Numbered from the stretch's first letter, positions 1 to 5,822 are shown. The stretch is DNA of 7,569 nt from JAZGDL01 sp036477795 (GCA_036477795.1 JAZGDL010000564.1:1-7569), one strand, 5' to 3'. The notes: generated by a model not told the origin, from the letters alone. Numbers and translations are program-made.

Positions 1-17
1 CTTCCGCCGTAAGCAAA

Positions 18-76
18 GTAGGGTCCGCCGTGCGGACCACCAATCTCGCGTTCGTGGTCCGCACGGCGGACCCTAC
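18..76. repeat. Two-level inverted repeat (23-bp arms) downstream of the enolase-family gene
   Basis: The arms at 18-40 and 54-76 are perfect reverse complements of 23 nt, separated by a 13-nt loop (41-53). Each arm is also a hairpin by itself: GGTCCGC, a 3-nt loop, then GCGGACC (the right arm carries the complement). The sequence can therefore fold as one long cruciform or as two small hairpins. It ends 4 bp past the stop codon of the minus-strand gene at 81, so it would form in the 3' end of that transcript. No T-run follows, so a classical intrinsic terminator is not supported. It looks like a pair of REP-type units in opposite orientation. Positions 1-17 hold nothing I can identify. Confidence 0.85.
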
Positions 77-80
77 GCGC

Positions 81-1268
81 CTACAGAGCGTAGCGGGCGC
101 GGTCCAGTGTCAGCTCGTCCAGCCTGGTCGGATCCACATCGATTCCCCAGCCGAACCCGGGAATGGGCTTGACTCTTCCGCCGTAACCGAAGGTCAGTGG
201 ACGACGGATCAGGTCATCGCAAAGCAGGAACCGTCCGAAGCTCCCTTCGGCGAAGCGGACACGCGGGACCAGTTCCAGGAATTTACGACCGGCTGACGAC
301 AGAATGCTCGTTTCACCGACCATGCAACCAAGCTGGATGGTGATGCCCTGTTTGGCGGCATAGTGCGCCAGCTTCAGCGAAGGCAGGAAGCCGCCGCACT
401 TGCTGATCCGGATGTTGAAGGCATCCGCCACTTGAGCCTGGACCAGGCTCTCGGCGTCGGCCATGGTGACCAGGGACTCGTCATACATGAGAGGCTGATG
501 GACGCAGGACTTGAGTTCGCTAAGCTCCTGCTCGGCACCTCGGGCCAGCGGCTGCTCAACGAATGCCAGCTTATAAGCCCGCCAGTCGGTCAACCGCTCA
601 ACGGCCTGGGACAGGCTCCAGCCGCCATTGGCATCGACGCCAAGGGTGGCCCGACCAGACTCGATTGGCCGGGCCAGATACTTTTGGACCACCTCGAGCC
701 GTTGGTGTTCGCCGGCATCCCCGACCTTGAGCTTGAAATCGCGGATGCCGTACCACCATAGCCGTCGCAAGGTGCTCTTCAGACGCTTCACCTTTGCAGA
801 CGCCAGTACACCGCTGTGTCGAATGGACGGCAGCGATCCCGGACCGCCGAATTCGTTGATACCCATCCATCCGGCGGCGTCGGAGATGGGGCGCTGGAAC
901 TGCTTGGAGTATGCGTCCAGCAAGGCCAGTTCGACGGCGCATCGGGCCGCGGGGCAGGCTCGATCGACCGCGGTGCTCCACGGGAGACTCTCAACCGCTT
1001 CCAGGGCATGGGGGAAGCCGGCGGGATGCATCTCCACCAATGCCGGCACGTAGACCCGGGCAACCGCATCAACCACCGACTCCACGGATTCGCCGGTGAC
1101 GTAAGGCCGGGGGAGCGTTTCCCCGTAGCCCAGGATTCCGCTATCAAGTTCGATGGCTACCACGACGGGCTCGCTTACCGACCGCGCGAAAGCGGCGTGA
1201 GCTATCTGTCGGCGCAGCGGTATCGCCAACTGATGAATGGTGACAGCTCTTATGACGGCGTTGGGCAT
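81..1268 (-). CDS. Enolase-superfamily enzyme, MLE/dipeptide-epimerase-like
   Basis: A 395-residue protein of the mandelate racemase/muconate lactonizing enzyme family, cytoplasmic, acting by metal-assisted abstraction of an alpha-proton. The N-terminal capping domain includes GYGE (47-50) and RPYVTGE (54-60). In the barrel domain the MLE-type KxK motif is K179-L-K181. The three acidic metal-ligand positions are D212 (VDANGG), E238 (FVEQP) and D263 (YDES). The opposing catalytic lysine is K290 (ISKCGG), and GCMVGETS (314-321) follows near the end of the barrel. All catalytic positions look intact. L-Ala-D/L-Glu epimerases and o-succinylbenzoate synthases share this layout. The YVTGE segment and the absence of menaquinone neighbours make a dipeptide epimerase my preferred guess, but substrate cannot be read from sequence alone. 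The ATG at 1268 is chosen because family homology starts there (VIRAVTIHQLAIPLR) and it leaves a 14-bp gap to the upstream gene. An earlier in-frame start at 1376 would overlap that gene by 94 bp. No clear Shine-Dalgarno sequence precedes 1268, which suggests translation following the upstream gene. Confidence 0.9.
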   Translation of the reverse strand: MPNAVIRAVTIHQLAIPLRRQIAHAAFARSVSEPVVVAIELDSGILGYGETLPRPYVTGESVESVVDAVARVYVPALVEMHPAGFPHALEAVESLPWSTAVDRACPAARCAVELALLDAYSKQFQRPISDAAGWMGINEFGGPGSLPSIRHSGVLASAKVKRLKSTLRRLWWYGIRDFKLKVGDAGEHQRLEVVQKYLARPIESGRATLGVDANGGWSLSQAVERLTDWRAYKLAFVEQPLARGAEQELSELKSCVHQPLMYDESLVTMADAESLVQAQVADAFNIRISKCGGFLPSLKLAHYAAKQGITIQLGCMVGETSILSSAGRKFLELVPRVRFAEGSFGRFLLCDDLIRRPLTFGYGGRVKPIPGFGWGIDVDPTRLDELTLDRARYAL

Positions 1269-1282
1269 TTGTGGCTGCGATA

Positions 1283-1759
1283 CTACTGCGCTGTCAGGGC
1301 AGCCTGATGAGCCGCCTTCATCAGACCTGACAGCAGGATGATCACAGCGGCAAGAGCGATTTGAATGCTCAACCATTTGCGGCTGTTCTCGCGAAGCTTG
1401 CTGAAACCGGGGCTGGAGCCGGTCAAGGCGATGGCCAGGAAAAAGACAACAGCCGCGCCGATGAGTTTCACCCCCAGCATAGGGTGGTAGGGAATGGGTT
1501 TAACGTTGTCATGGAAGGTTACGTAGAAATTGAAAGCCCCGGTCATGATCAATATCGCGACACAGACATGCACGACCGTCTTCCAGCGGGCCATGACCCG
1601 CGAGCGGAGCCGATCGTGCAAGTCGTCGGATAATACGGAATGGGCGGCGGGCATCAGGGCAAAGCGCATGAAGACGGCGCCGCCTATGGCGACGACCACC
1701 GAGACGATATGCAGCCAGCGACTGATAAGGGTCAAAACGCTAAACAGGTCAAGGTTCAT
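1283..1759 (-). CDS. Small four-helix membrane protein, CopD-like
   Basis: A 158-residue integral membrane protein with four predicted hydrophobic helices at about residues 15-37, 60-80, 95-113 and 129-148. A basic stretch (RLRSRVMARWK, 50-60) lies between the first two, with short polar links elsewhere. The pattern RWLH (14-17) followed by IGG and F-x-R at the end of helix 1, and YHPMLGVKL (91-99) entering helix 3, resemble the CopD/YndC-type membrane domain. No full-length CopD (copper uptake) features can be claimed; function is unknown and a metal or haem role through H17, H64 or H92 is only a possibility. The ATG start at 1759 is supported by GGTGAG on the minus strand (1768-1773), 8 nt upstream. 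The gene sits 88 bp after acs and 14 bp before the enolase-family gene, so it is probably co-transcribed with the latter. Confidence 0.85.
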   Translation of the reverse strand: MNLDLFSVLTLISRWLHIVSVVVAIGGAVFMRFALMPAAHSVLSDDLHDRLRSRVMARWKTVVHVCVAILIMTGAFNFYVTFHDNVKPIPYHPMLGVKLIGAAVVFFLAIALTGSSPGFSKLRENSRKWLSIQIALAAVIILLSGLMKAAHQAALTAQ

Positions 1760-1781
1760 GTAGTCATCTCACCATAGCTGC

Positions 1782-1838
1782 GGGACCGGCTTTCCAGCCG
1801 GTCAAATGATCCGCCTGAGGCGGAGAAAGCCTGTCCCA
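1782..1838. repeat. Palindromic repeat between acs and the membrane-protein gene (copy A)
   Basis: The core hairpin at 1784-1803 has 8-bp arms GACCGGCT/AGCCGGTC around a TTCC loop. A second hairpin, CCGCC-TGA-GGCGG, follows at 1811-1823, and the outer GGGAC (1782-1786) pairs with GTCCC (1833-1837). The 24 bp at 1782-1805 are identical to 4737-4760 inside waaA, and both copies are followed by GTCCCAC or GTCCCACA. The element fills most of the gap between the acs stop codon and the next gene. It could act as an RNA-stabilising or attenuating structure in a read-through transcript. No T-tract is present, so it is not called a terminator. Confidence 0.8.
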
Positions 1839-1847
1839 CATGCGGCG

Positions 1848-3803
1848 TTACCCTTCGTCGGGCTCACGCAGTTGAGCGATGACGCCGAAATCTTCCAGGG
1901 TGGTGGTGTCGCCTTTGACCTCGCCGGTAGAGGCCAACTCCTTGAGAAGGCGCCGCATGATCTTGCCCGAACGGGTTTTCGGCAAAGCTTCGGTAAACCG
2001 CAATTGTTCCGGGCGTGCGATGGCGCCGATCTGGTCGACGACGTGCTCCAACAACTCTTTCTTGATTGCGTCGCTGGGCTGCCGGTCGGCCCGCAGGGCA
2101 ACGAAGGCTGCCAACGCCTGGCCCTTGATCTCATGCGGGATGCCCACCACCGCTGCCTCGGCTACAGCGGGGTGGGAGACCAGGGCCGACTCGACCTCGG
2201 CGGTGCCGATGCGATGCCCTGAGATATTGATGACGTCGTCGACGCGGCCCATCAACCAGAAATTACCGTCGCCGTCCCGGCGGCAGGCGTCGGCGGTGAA
2301 ATAGTAATTGGCCACCTGGGACCAATACTGTTGCTTATAACGCTCCATGTCCCCGTAGATGCCGCGGAGCATTGCAGGCCAGGGCCGGCGGATCACAAGA
2401 AAACCGCCGACGTCGGCGGGCTGCTCCTTGCCGTTGCCGTCGACAACAGCGGCGTCGATCCCGAAGCAAGGCCTGGTGGCGCTGCCGGGCTTGAGCGTGA
2501 ATGCTCCGGGAAGCGGGCTGATCATGATTCCGCCGGTTTCGGTCTGCCACCAGGTGTCCACAATGGGACATTTCCCCTTGCCGATGTTCTTGTGATACCA
2601 CATCCACGCTTCGGGATTGATGGGTTCGCCGACGGTGCCCAGAAGTCGCAGGCTGGAAAGATCGTACTTCGCGGGTATTTCGTCCCCTTGGCGCATGAGT
2701 GCCCGGATCGCCGTCGGTGCGGTGTAGAAGATGGTGACCTTGTGCTTCTGCACGATGTCCCAGAATCGGCCCCAATCCGGATGGTTCGGCGCACCTTCGT
2801 ACATCAAAACGGTGACGCCGTTCTGCAACGGGCCGTAGGTGATGTAGCTGTGACCCGTGACCCAGCCTATATCGGCAGTGCACCAGTAGACGTCCTCCGG
2901 CTTGAGGTCGAAGACCATCTTGGCCGTCAAAGCCGTGTAGACCATATACCCCGCGGTGGTGTGCATGATGCCCTTGGGCTTGCCCGTCGTGCCGGAGGTG
3001 TAGAGCACGAACAGCAGGTCTTCACTGTCGCAGTGCTCCGGTTCGCAGGAGTCCGGCTGGTCGGCCACCAGATCATGCCACCAATGATCGCGGCCATCGG
3101 TCCACTTGATGTCGTTTTGGCATCGTTTCAGAACCACGACGTTTTCAATGGTCGAGCACTTTTCGACTGCGGCGTCGACGTTGTCCTTCAGCGGAACTAC
3201 CGATCCGCGTCGCCATCCGCCGTCAGCCGTCACTACGATCTTGCTGCCGGCGTCTTCGACCCGGTCGGCGATCGCCGTAGCGCTGAAGCCTCCGAAGATG
3301 ATGTTGTGCGGTGCCCCGATGCGGGCGCAAGCCAGCATGGCAATGGTAAGCTCGGGCACCATGGGCATGTAAATAGTGACCACGTCTCCCTTCTTGACGC
3401 CAAGTTTCTTGAGCCCGTTGGCCAAGCGGCATACCTCGGCTCGCAATTGCTCATAGGTGAACGTTTTGGTGTCTCCGGGCTCTCCCTCCCAGAGTATGGC
3501 CGTCCGATCACCGTGGCCTCGTTCGATTTGCAGATCGAGGCAGTTGTAGGCTATATTGGTCTTGCCGCCGACGAACCACTTGGCATGGGGGCACTCCCAC
3601 TGCAACACCTTGTCAAAGCGTTGGAACCAGTGATGGTTCTCCGCCTGTTGGCCCCAGAAACTCTCCGGGTCGTCAATCGATTGCTTGTAGATCCTGTGGT
3701 ATTCATCAAGGCTGCCGCAGTGTGCCTGCCTGGCGAAGTCGGCGGGCGGCGGGAATTCCCGCGTCTCGATCATCGATGATTGGATTGCCTGCGAATCACT
3801 CAC
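1848..3803 (-). CDS. acs: Acetyl-CoA synthetase (AMP-forming)
   Basis: A 651-residue enzyme that converts acetate, ATP and CoA to acetyl-CoA, AMP and PPi through an acetyl-adenylate. It belongs to the ANL superfamily and is cytoplasmic; its length is within one residue of E. coli Acs. The nucleotide loop YTSGTTGKPKG is at 268-278 and WVTGHSYITYGPL at 314-326. DTWWQTETGG is at 416-425; W419 is the tryptophan that restricts the acyl pocket to acetate in characterised enzymes. The hinge region includes GRVDDVINISGHRIG (519-533). The C-terminal PKTRSGK (608-614) ends in K614, the lysine whose acetylation by Pat-type enzymes switches off Acs elsewhere; no acetyltransferase or deacetylase gene is visible here. 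The GTG start at 3803 is chosen because AGGAG lies 9 nt upstream. An ATG at 3851 would begin inside a heptamer repeat array and add 16 unrelated residues. Transcription is either from a promoter within the 154-bp repeat-rich gap or by read-through from waaA. Confidence 0.97.
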   Translation of the reverse strand: MSDSQAIQSSMIETREFPPPADFARQAHCGSLDEYHRIYKQSIDDPESFWGQQAENHHWFQRFDKVLQWECPHAKWFVGGKTNIAYNCLDLQIERGHGDRTAILWEGEPGDTKTFTYEQLRAEVCRLANGLKKLGVKKGDVVTIYMPMVPELTIAMLACARIGAPHNIIFGGFSATAIADRVEDAGSKIVVTADGGWRRGSVVPLKDNVDAAVEKCSTIENVVVLKRCQNDIKWTDGRDHWWHDLVADQPDSCEPEHCDSEDLLFVLYTSGTTGKPKGIMHTTAGYMVYTALTAKMVFDLKPEDVYWCTADIGWVTGHSYITYGPLQNGVTVLMYEGAPNHPDWGRFWDIVQKHKVTIFYTAPTAIRALMRQGDEIPAKYDLSSLRLLGTVGEPINPEAWMWYHKNIGKGKCPIVDTWWQTETGGIMISPLPGAFTLKPGSATRPCFGIDAAVVDGNGKEQPADVGGFLVIRRPWPAMLRGIYGDMERYKQQYWSQVANYYFTADACRRDGDGNFWLMGRVDDVINISGHRIGTAEVESALVSHPAVAEAAVVGIPHEIKGQALAAFVALRADRQPSDAIKKELLEHVVDQIGAIARPEQLRFTEALPKTRSGKIMRRLLKELASTGEVKGDTTTLEDFGVIAQLREPDEG

Positions 3804-3812
3804 GTTTCGGTG

Positions 3813-3817
3813 CTCCT
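3813..3817 (-). promoter_or_regulatory. Shine-Dalgarno sequence of acs
   Basis: On the minus strand this reads AGGAG, 9 nt before the GTG codon at 3803. It is the best ribosome binding site in the window and settles the acs start against the ATG at 3851, which lies upstream of it. Confidence 0.85.
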
Positions 3818-3820
3818 GTA

Positions 3821-3950
3821 AGGTTTGAAGGTCGGAAGGTCGGAAGGTCAAAGGTCAAAGGTCCGAACCTGGGGACCTTCGACTTTCGACCTTGGACCTT
3901 CGACTTTCGACCTTGGACCTTCGACTCTCTAGTTTCTAGTTTCTAGATTG
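3821..3950. repeat. Heptamer-periodic repeat array upstream of acs, changing orientation midway
   Basis: Read on the minus strand from about 3943, the sequence falls into an unbroken 7-bp register: ACTAGAA, ACTAGAG, AGTCGAA, GGTCCAA, GGTCGAA, AGTCGAA, GGTCCAA, GGTCGAA, AGTCGAA, GGTCCCC. After AGGTTCG the units become their complement: GACCTTT twice, GACCTTC, then two 8-bp units CGACCTTC. The two halves form an imperfect inverted repeat. The array fills almost the whole gap between waaA and acs and ends 17 nt before the acs start codon. It resembles the short tandemly repeated repetitive (STRR) heptamers described in cyanobacteria. Any acs promoter must lie within or across it; I could not pick out a convincing -35/-10 pair. 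Confidence 0.88.
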
Positions 3951-3957
3951 GCGGCCG

Positions 3958-5451
3958 TCAAATCAACCGTCTCAGGGCCTCGAGTGTCCGGTCGGTGGCG
4001 CCCTGATGATTCACCACTACGGCGCGGGCCGCTTCACCTGAAGTTCGTGCCTTCTGTGCGTCGCATACGTACTCGCGAACCGCACAAGCCAATTCGGACA
4101 CGCTGTGAGTGACGTGAAGCCCCTCGCTGGCCCGTAAGGCCTCCACGGCCACCACAAAGTTGTCCATGTGCGGACCGCAGAGCACCGGTTTGGCCAGTGC
4201 GGCTGCTTCCATGGGATCGGACCCCCCCATGGGGACCAGCGATCGGCCGACAAACACCACGCTGGCCAGCGCGTAAAACTTCCGCAGCTCGCCAACCGTA
4301 TCACCCAGAATAATCTGGCGCCTACTCGGCGATCCCTTTCCGAGACGCGCCCCCTTTCCGAGACGCGACCGTAAGGGAGCGTGTTCCCCCAACCGCGACC
4401 CCTTTCCGAAACGCGACCCCTTTCCGAGACGCGACCGTAAGGGAGCGTGTTCCCCCAACCGCGACCCGGTTCTCGTTACACCGTCCGGGTGACCTGTTCT
4501 GCGGACGCAGTCGAAGGACCTGTGTCGGATCAGCTTCGCAACCTCATCGAAGCGCTCGGGCTTTCGCGGCACCAGGGCCAGGGACACACCGATGCCTTGT
4601 TCCAGCAGCCCAGCGTAGGCCCTTATTAGGATCTCCTCCTCGCCCGGACCGGTGCTCCCGCACACCCACAAGGGAACGGTTGAATCGATCCCCAACGCGC
4701 TGGCCAGCGCGTCCGCCCCCTCCACCGTCTCTGAGTGGGACCGGCTTTCCAGCCGGTCAACCCCTGCCGTGTCCCACTTCATCGATCCCGTGATCTGAAC
4801 CCGCTCCGCGGGCACCCCCAGCCCCACGAACCGCTTCGCCGTTGTTTCGTCCTGGGCCCCCACCCAATCCAACAGTTTGAACATCGACCGGCTGACCGGG
4901 CCCAGCATGTTCAGCCGCTTGGCGCTGCGCTCCGTAATTCGCCCATTCGCGATCGCGATTTTTACCCCTCGCCCACTGGCCATTCTTATTAGGTTGTACC
5001 ACACCTCCAGCTCCATCAGAACGATCACCGCCGGGTCGATCCGTTTCAGAACACGGGCCACAACCCAACTGAAATCCAGCGGGAAGCGGAACACGTTTTC
5101 TCGACCGTACAGGCTGCATGCCCGGGCGTAGCCCGTGTCAGTGGTTGACGATATGACGATTTGACGATCCGGGTATTCTCGGATGAGCTTCTGCACCAGC
5201 CGTCGCGTGGCATTGACCTCCCCCAGTGAGACCCCGTGTATCCAGATGGGGCCCCGCGCCCCACGGGCGAAGCCCACGGATTCGAATCCGTGGGTCTCCC
5301 CCCCCGTGTTGCCACCGGCACGCAGACTGATGAGCCCCAACCGCTCCCCCCACCCCCGCCGGTTCTTGCCCTGCACCAGCATCTGAAAAACCAGCACCGG
5401 CAGATAGGCAAGCGCTGCCACCAAGTACACGACATCGACGACCCAACGCAT
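3958..5451 (-). CDS. waaA: 3-deoxy-D-manno-octulosonic acid (Kdo) transferase with repeat-derived insertions
   Basis: A GT30-family glycosyltransferase of 497 residues that transfers Kdo from CMP-Kdo to lipid A precursor at the inner face of the cytoplasmic membrane. An N-terminal membrane anchor spans about residues 4-24. WGERLG follows, with E36 at the position of the proposed catalytic base, then HGVSLGE (72-78) and MELEVW (146-151). The C-terminal CMP-Kdo half carries PRKPERF (295-301), GDTVGEL (383-389), GGSDPMEAA (409-417) and GPHMDNF (426-432). E. coli WaaA is about 425 residues. The roughly 70 extra residues fall in three inserts, at about 48-64, 229-239 and 325-375, each made of repeat DNA read in frame. 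The core motifs are intact, so the gene appears functional. GGSDP replaces the GGHNP of the E. coli enzyme. ATG 5451 is preferred over the adjoining GTG 5454 because GGAG lies 6 nt upstream of the ATG and only 3 nt from the GTG. Other lipid A or Kdo genes are not in view. Confidence 0.94.
   Translation of the reverse strand: MRWVVDVVYLVAALAYLPVLVFQMLVQGKNRRGWGERLGLISLRAGGNTGGETHGFESVGFARGARGPIWIHGVSLGEVNATRRLVQKLIREYPDRQIVISSTTDTGYARACSLYGRENVFRFPLDFSWVVARVLKRIDPAVIVLMELEVWYNLIRMASGRGVKIAIANGRITERSAKRLNMLGPVSRSMFKLLDWVGAQDETTAKRFVGLGVPAERVQITGSMKWDTAGVDRLESRSHSETVEGADALASALGIDSTVPLWVCGSTGPGEEEILIRAYAGLLEQGIGVSLALVPRKPERFDEVAKLIRHRSFDCVRRTGHPDGVTRTGSRLGEHAPLRSRLGKGSRFGKGSRLGEHAPLRSRLGKGARLGKGSPSRRQIILGDTVGELRKFYALASVVFVGRSLVPMGGSDPMEAAALAKPVLCGPHMDNFVVAVEALRASEGLHVTHSVSELACAVREYVCDAQKARTSGEAARAVVVNHQGATDRTLEALRRLI
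4333..4466 (-). repeat. In-frame 66-bp tandem duplication of 18-bp units inside waaA
   Basis: The 49 bp at 4352-4400 recur exactly at 4418-4466, a period of 66 bp or 22 codons. Inside this, an 18-bp unit resembling CCCTTTCCGAGACGCGAC occurs four times, starting at about 4334, 4352, 4400 and 4418. In WaaA this gives two 22-residue repeats (330-351 and 352-373), each with SRLGEHAPLRSRLGKG, differing only at two positions (S/A and F/L). The segment is strongly basic and glycine-rich and falls between the PRKPERF and GDTVGEL motifs, where E. coli WaaA has a short loop. It is probably a surface loop tolerated by the fold. Confidence 0.92.
4735..4777. repeat. Palindromic repeat inside waaA (copy B of the 1782 element)
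   Basis: The inner hairpin at 4739-4758 has 8-bp arms GACCGGCT/AGCCGGTC and loop TTCC. The outer arms GTGGGA (4735-4740) and TCCCAC (4772-4777) are also complementary. The 24 bp at 4737-4760 match 1782-1805 exactly, yet here they are translated, as part of DTAGVDRLESRSHSE after the conserved GSMKWD. The outer TGGGAC encodes the conserved W-D pair, so the insertion boundary probably lies just after it. About 10 residues are added relative to E. coli WaaA. Confidence 0.85.
5262..5308. repeat. Nested palindrome inside waaA near its 5' end
   Basis: A perfect 22-bp palindrome at 5273-5294 (arms CCCACGGATTC/GAATCCGTGGG) is enclosed by outer arms CACGGG (5262-5267) and CCCGTG (5303-5308). It is read in frame as the stretch around GGETHGFESVGFARG (residues 50-64), between WGERLG and the HGVSLGE motif. 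E. coli WaaA has only a short link there. Both flanking motifs stay in the same frame despite an 8-C run at 5298-5305. Its palindromic nature and lack of counterpart in E. coli WaaA mark it as an inserted repeat unit. Confidence 0.82.
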
Positions 5452-5457
5452 CACCGG

Positions 5458-5461
5458 CTCC
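5458..5461 (-). promoter_or_regulatory. Likely Shine-Dalgarno sequence of waaA
   Basis: GGAG on the minus strand, 6 nt upstream of ATG 5451 and 3 nt upstream of GTG 5454. The spacing favours the ATG. The motif is short, so the choice between these two adjacent codons is not firm. Confidence 0.5.
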
Positions 5462-5469
5462 GTGACACT

Positions 5470-5775
5470 TCCGGCGGCTTCAGCGCCGCACGCTGATACA
5501 GCCTGAAAGGCTGACCTACAGTAGCCCTGGGCAAGTCCCGCCGAGGCGGGACGCCGCCCACGGTAACCCCAACACCCGTTCCATTCGACCCTGCAGGGGT
5601 CGCATAAACGTCCCGTCGCACACGCCGCAGAGAATAGACGACCCTTTCAGGGTCGGGTGCTTCGGTGGCGGCGCCATCCGGGGGCGGCGCTATGCTTGCC
5701 CCCGGCTATTACAGAGCAGGCCTTCAGCCTGCCACCCCACCCGCCGATTCTGTCACGGACCCCGCATAACCGGGG
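5470..5775. repeat. Cluster of at least eight short hairpins in the divergent intergenic region
   Basis: The gene-free stretch 5455-5842 between divergent genes holds a series of mostly different hairpins. They are CGGCG/CGCCG (about 5472-5488), CAGCCT-GAA-AGGCTG (5499-5513), GTCCCGCC-GA-GGCGGGAC (5535-5552), CGACCC with GGGTCG (5586-5602) and CGACCCT-TTC-AGGGTCG (5639-5655). Then follow CCGGGGGC (5678-5685) with GCCCCCGG (5698-5705), GCAGGC-CTTCA-GCCTGC (5716-5732) and CCCCG-CATAAC-CGGGG (5760-5775). This looks like a composite REP-type mosaic, not a single regulatory site. Promoters for both waaA and the plus-strand gene should lie here, but I cannot identify them with confidence. Confidence 0.82.
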
Positions 5776-5787
5776 GATCGTAGACCG

Positions 5788-5822
5788 ACTGGACACTAGA
5801 TGCTAGAAACTGGATACTGGAA
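5788..5822. repeat. Degenerate heptamer array upstream of the surface-protein gene
   Basis: Five consecutive 7-bp units on the plus strand: ACTGGAC, ACTAGAT, GCTAGAA, ACTGGAT, ACTGGAA, approximating ACTRGAN. The array ends 20 nt before the ATG at 5843. The same ACTAGAA/ACTAGAG units begin the array upstream of acs, so the two arrays are related. Confidence 0.75.

Noticed and set aside
1..186. Twelve-base identity (CTTCCGCCGTAA) at 1-12 and 175-186.
   Set aside because: The second copy encodes a normal part of the enolase-family protein, and the match is short enough to be coincidence.
1269..1376. Earlier start (1376) for the enolase-family gene, giving 431 residues.
   Set aside because: The extra 36 residues overlap the membrane-protein gene by 94 bp and have no family similarity; homology begins at the ATG at 1268.
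1784..1803. Intrinsic terminator for acs.
   Set aside because: The stem is good but no T-tract follows on the transcribed strand, and the same hairpin occurs inside an actively coding gene.
2331..3779. A 482-codon open frame on the plus strand opposite acs.
   Set aside because: It lies wholly antisense to a clearly recognisable acetyl-CoA synthetase, shows no known motif, and is what high-GC third-position bias produces.
3749..3780. Small palindromes near the acs start (14 bp at 3749-3762 and 12 bp at 3769-3780).
   Set aside because: They fall in coding sequence, are short, do not recur in the window, and are compatible with chance in GC-rich DNA.
3804..3851. Earlier ATG (3851) for acs.
   Set aside because: It lies inside the heptamer array and upstream of the strong AGGAG that serves the GTG at 3803; the 16 added residues are repeat-derived and E. 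coli Acs length fits the GTG.
4333..4466. Possible CRISPR-like array in the regularly repeated segment.
   Set aside because: The repeats are in frame within waaA, there are only two long units, there are no unique spacers, and no cas genes are nearby.
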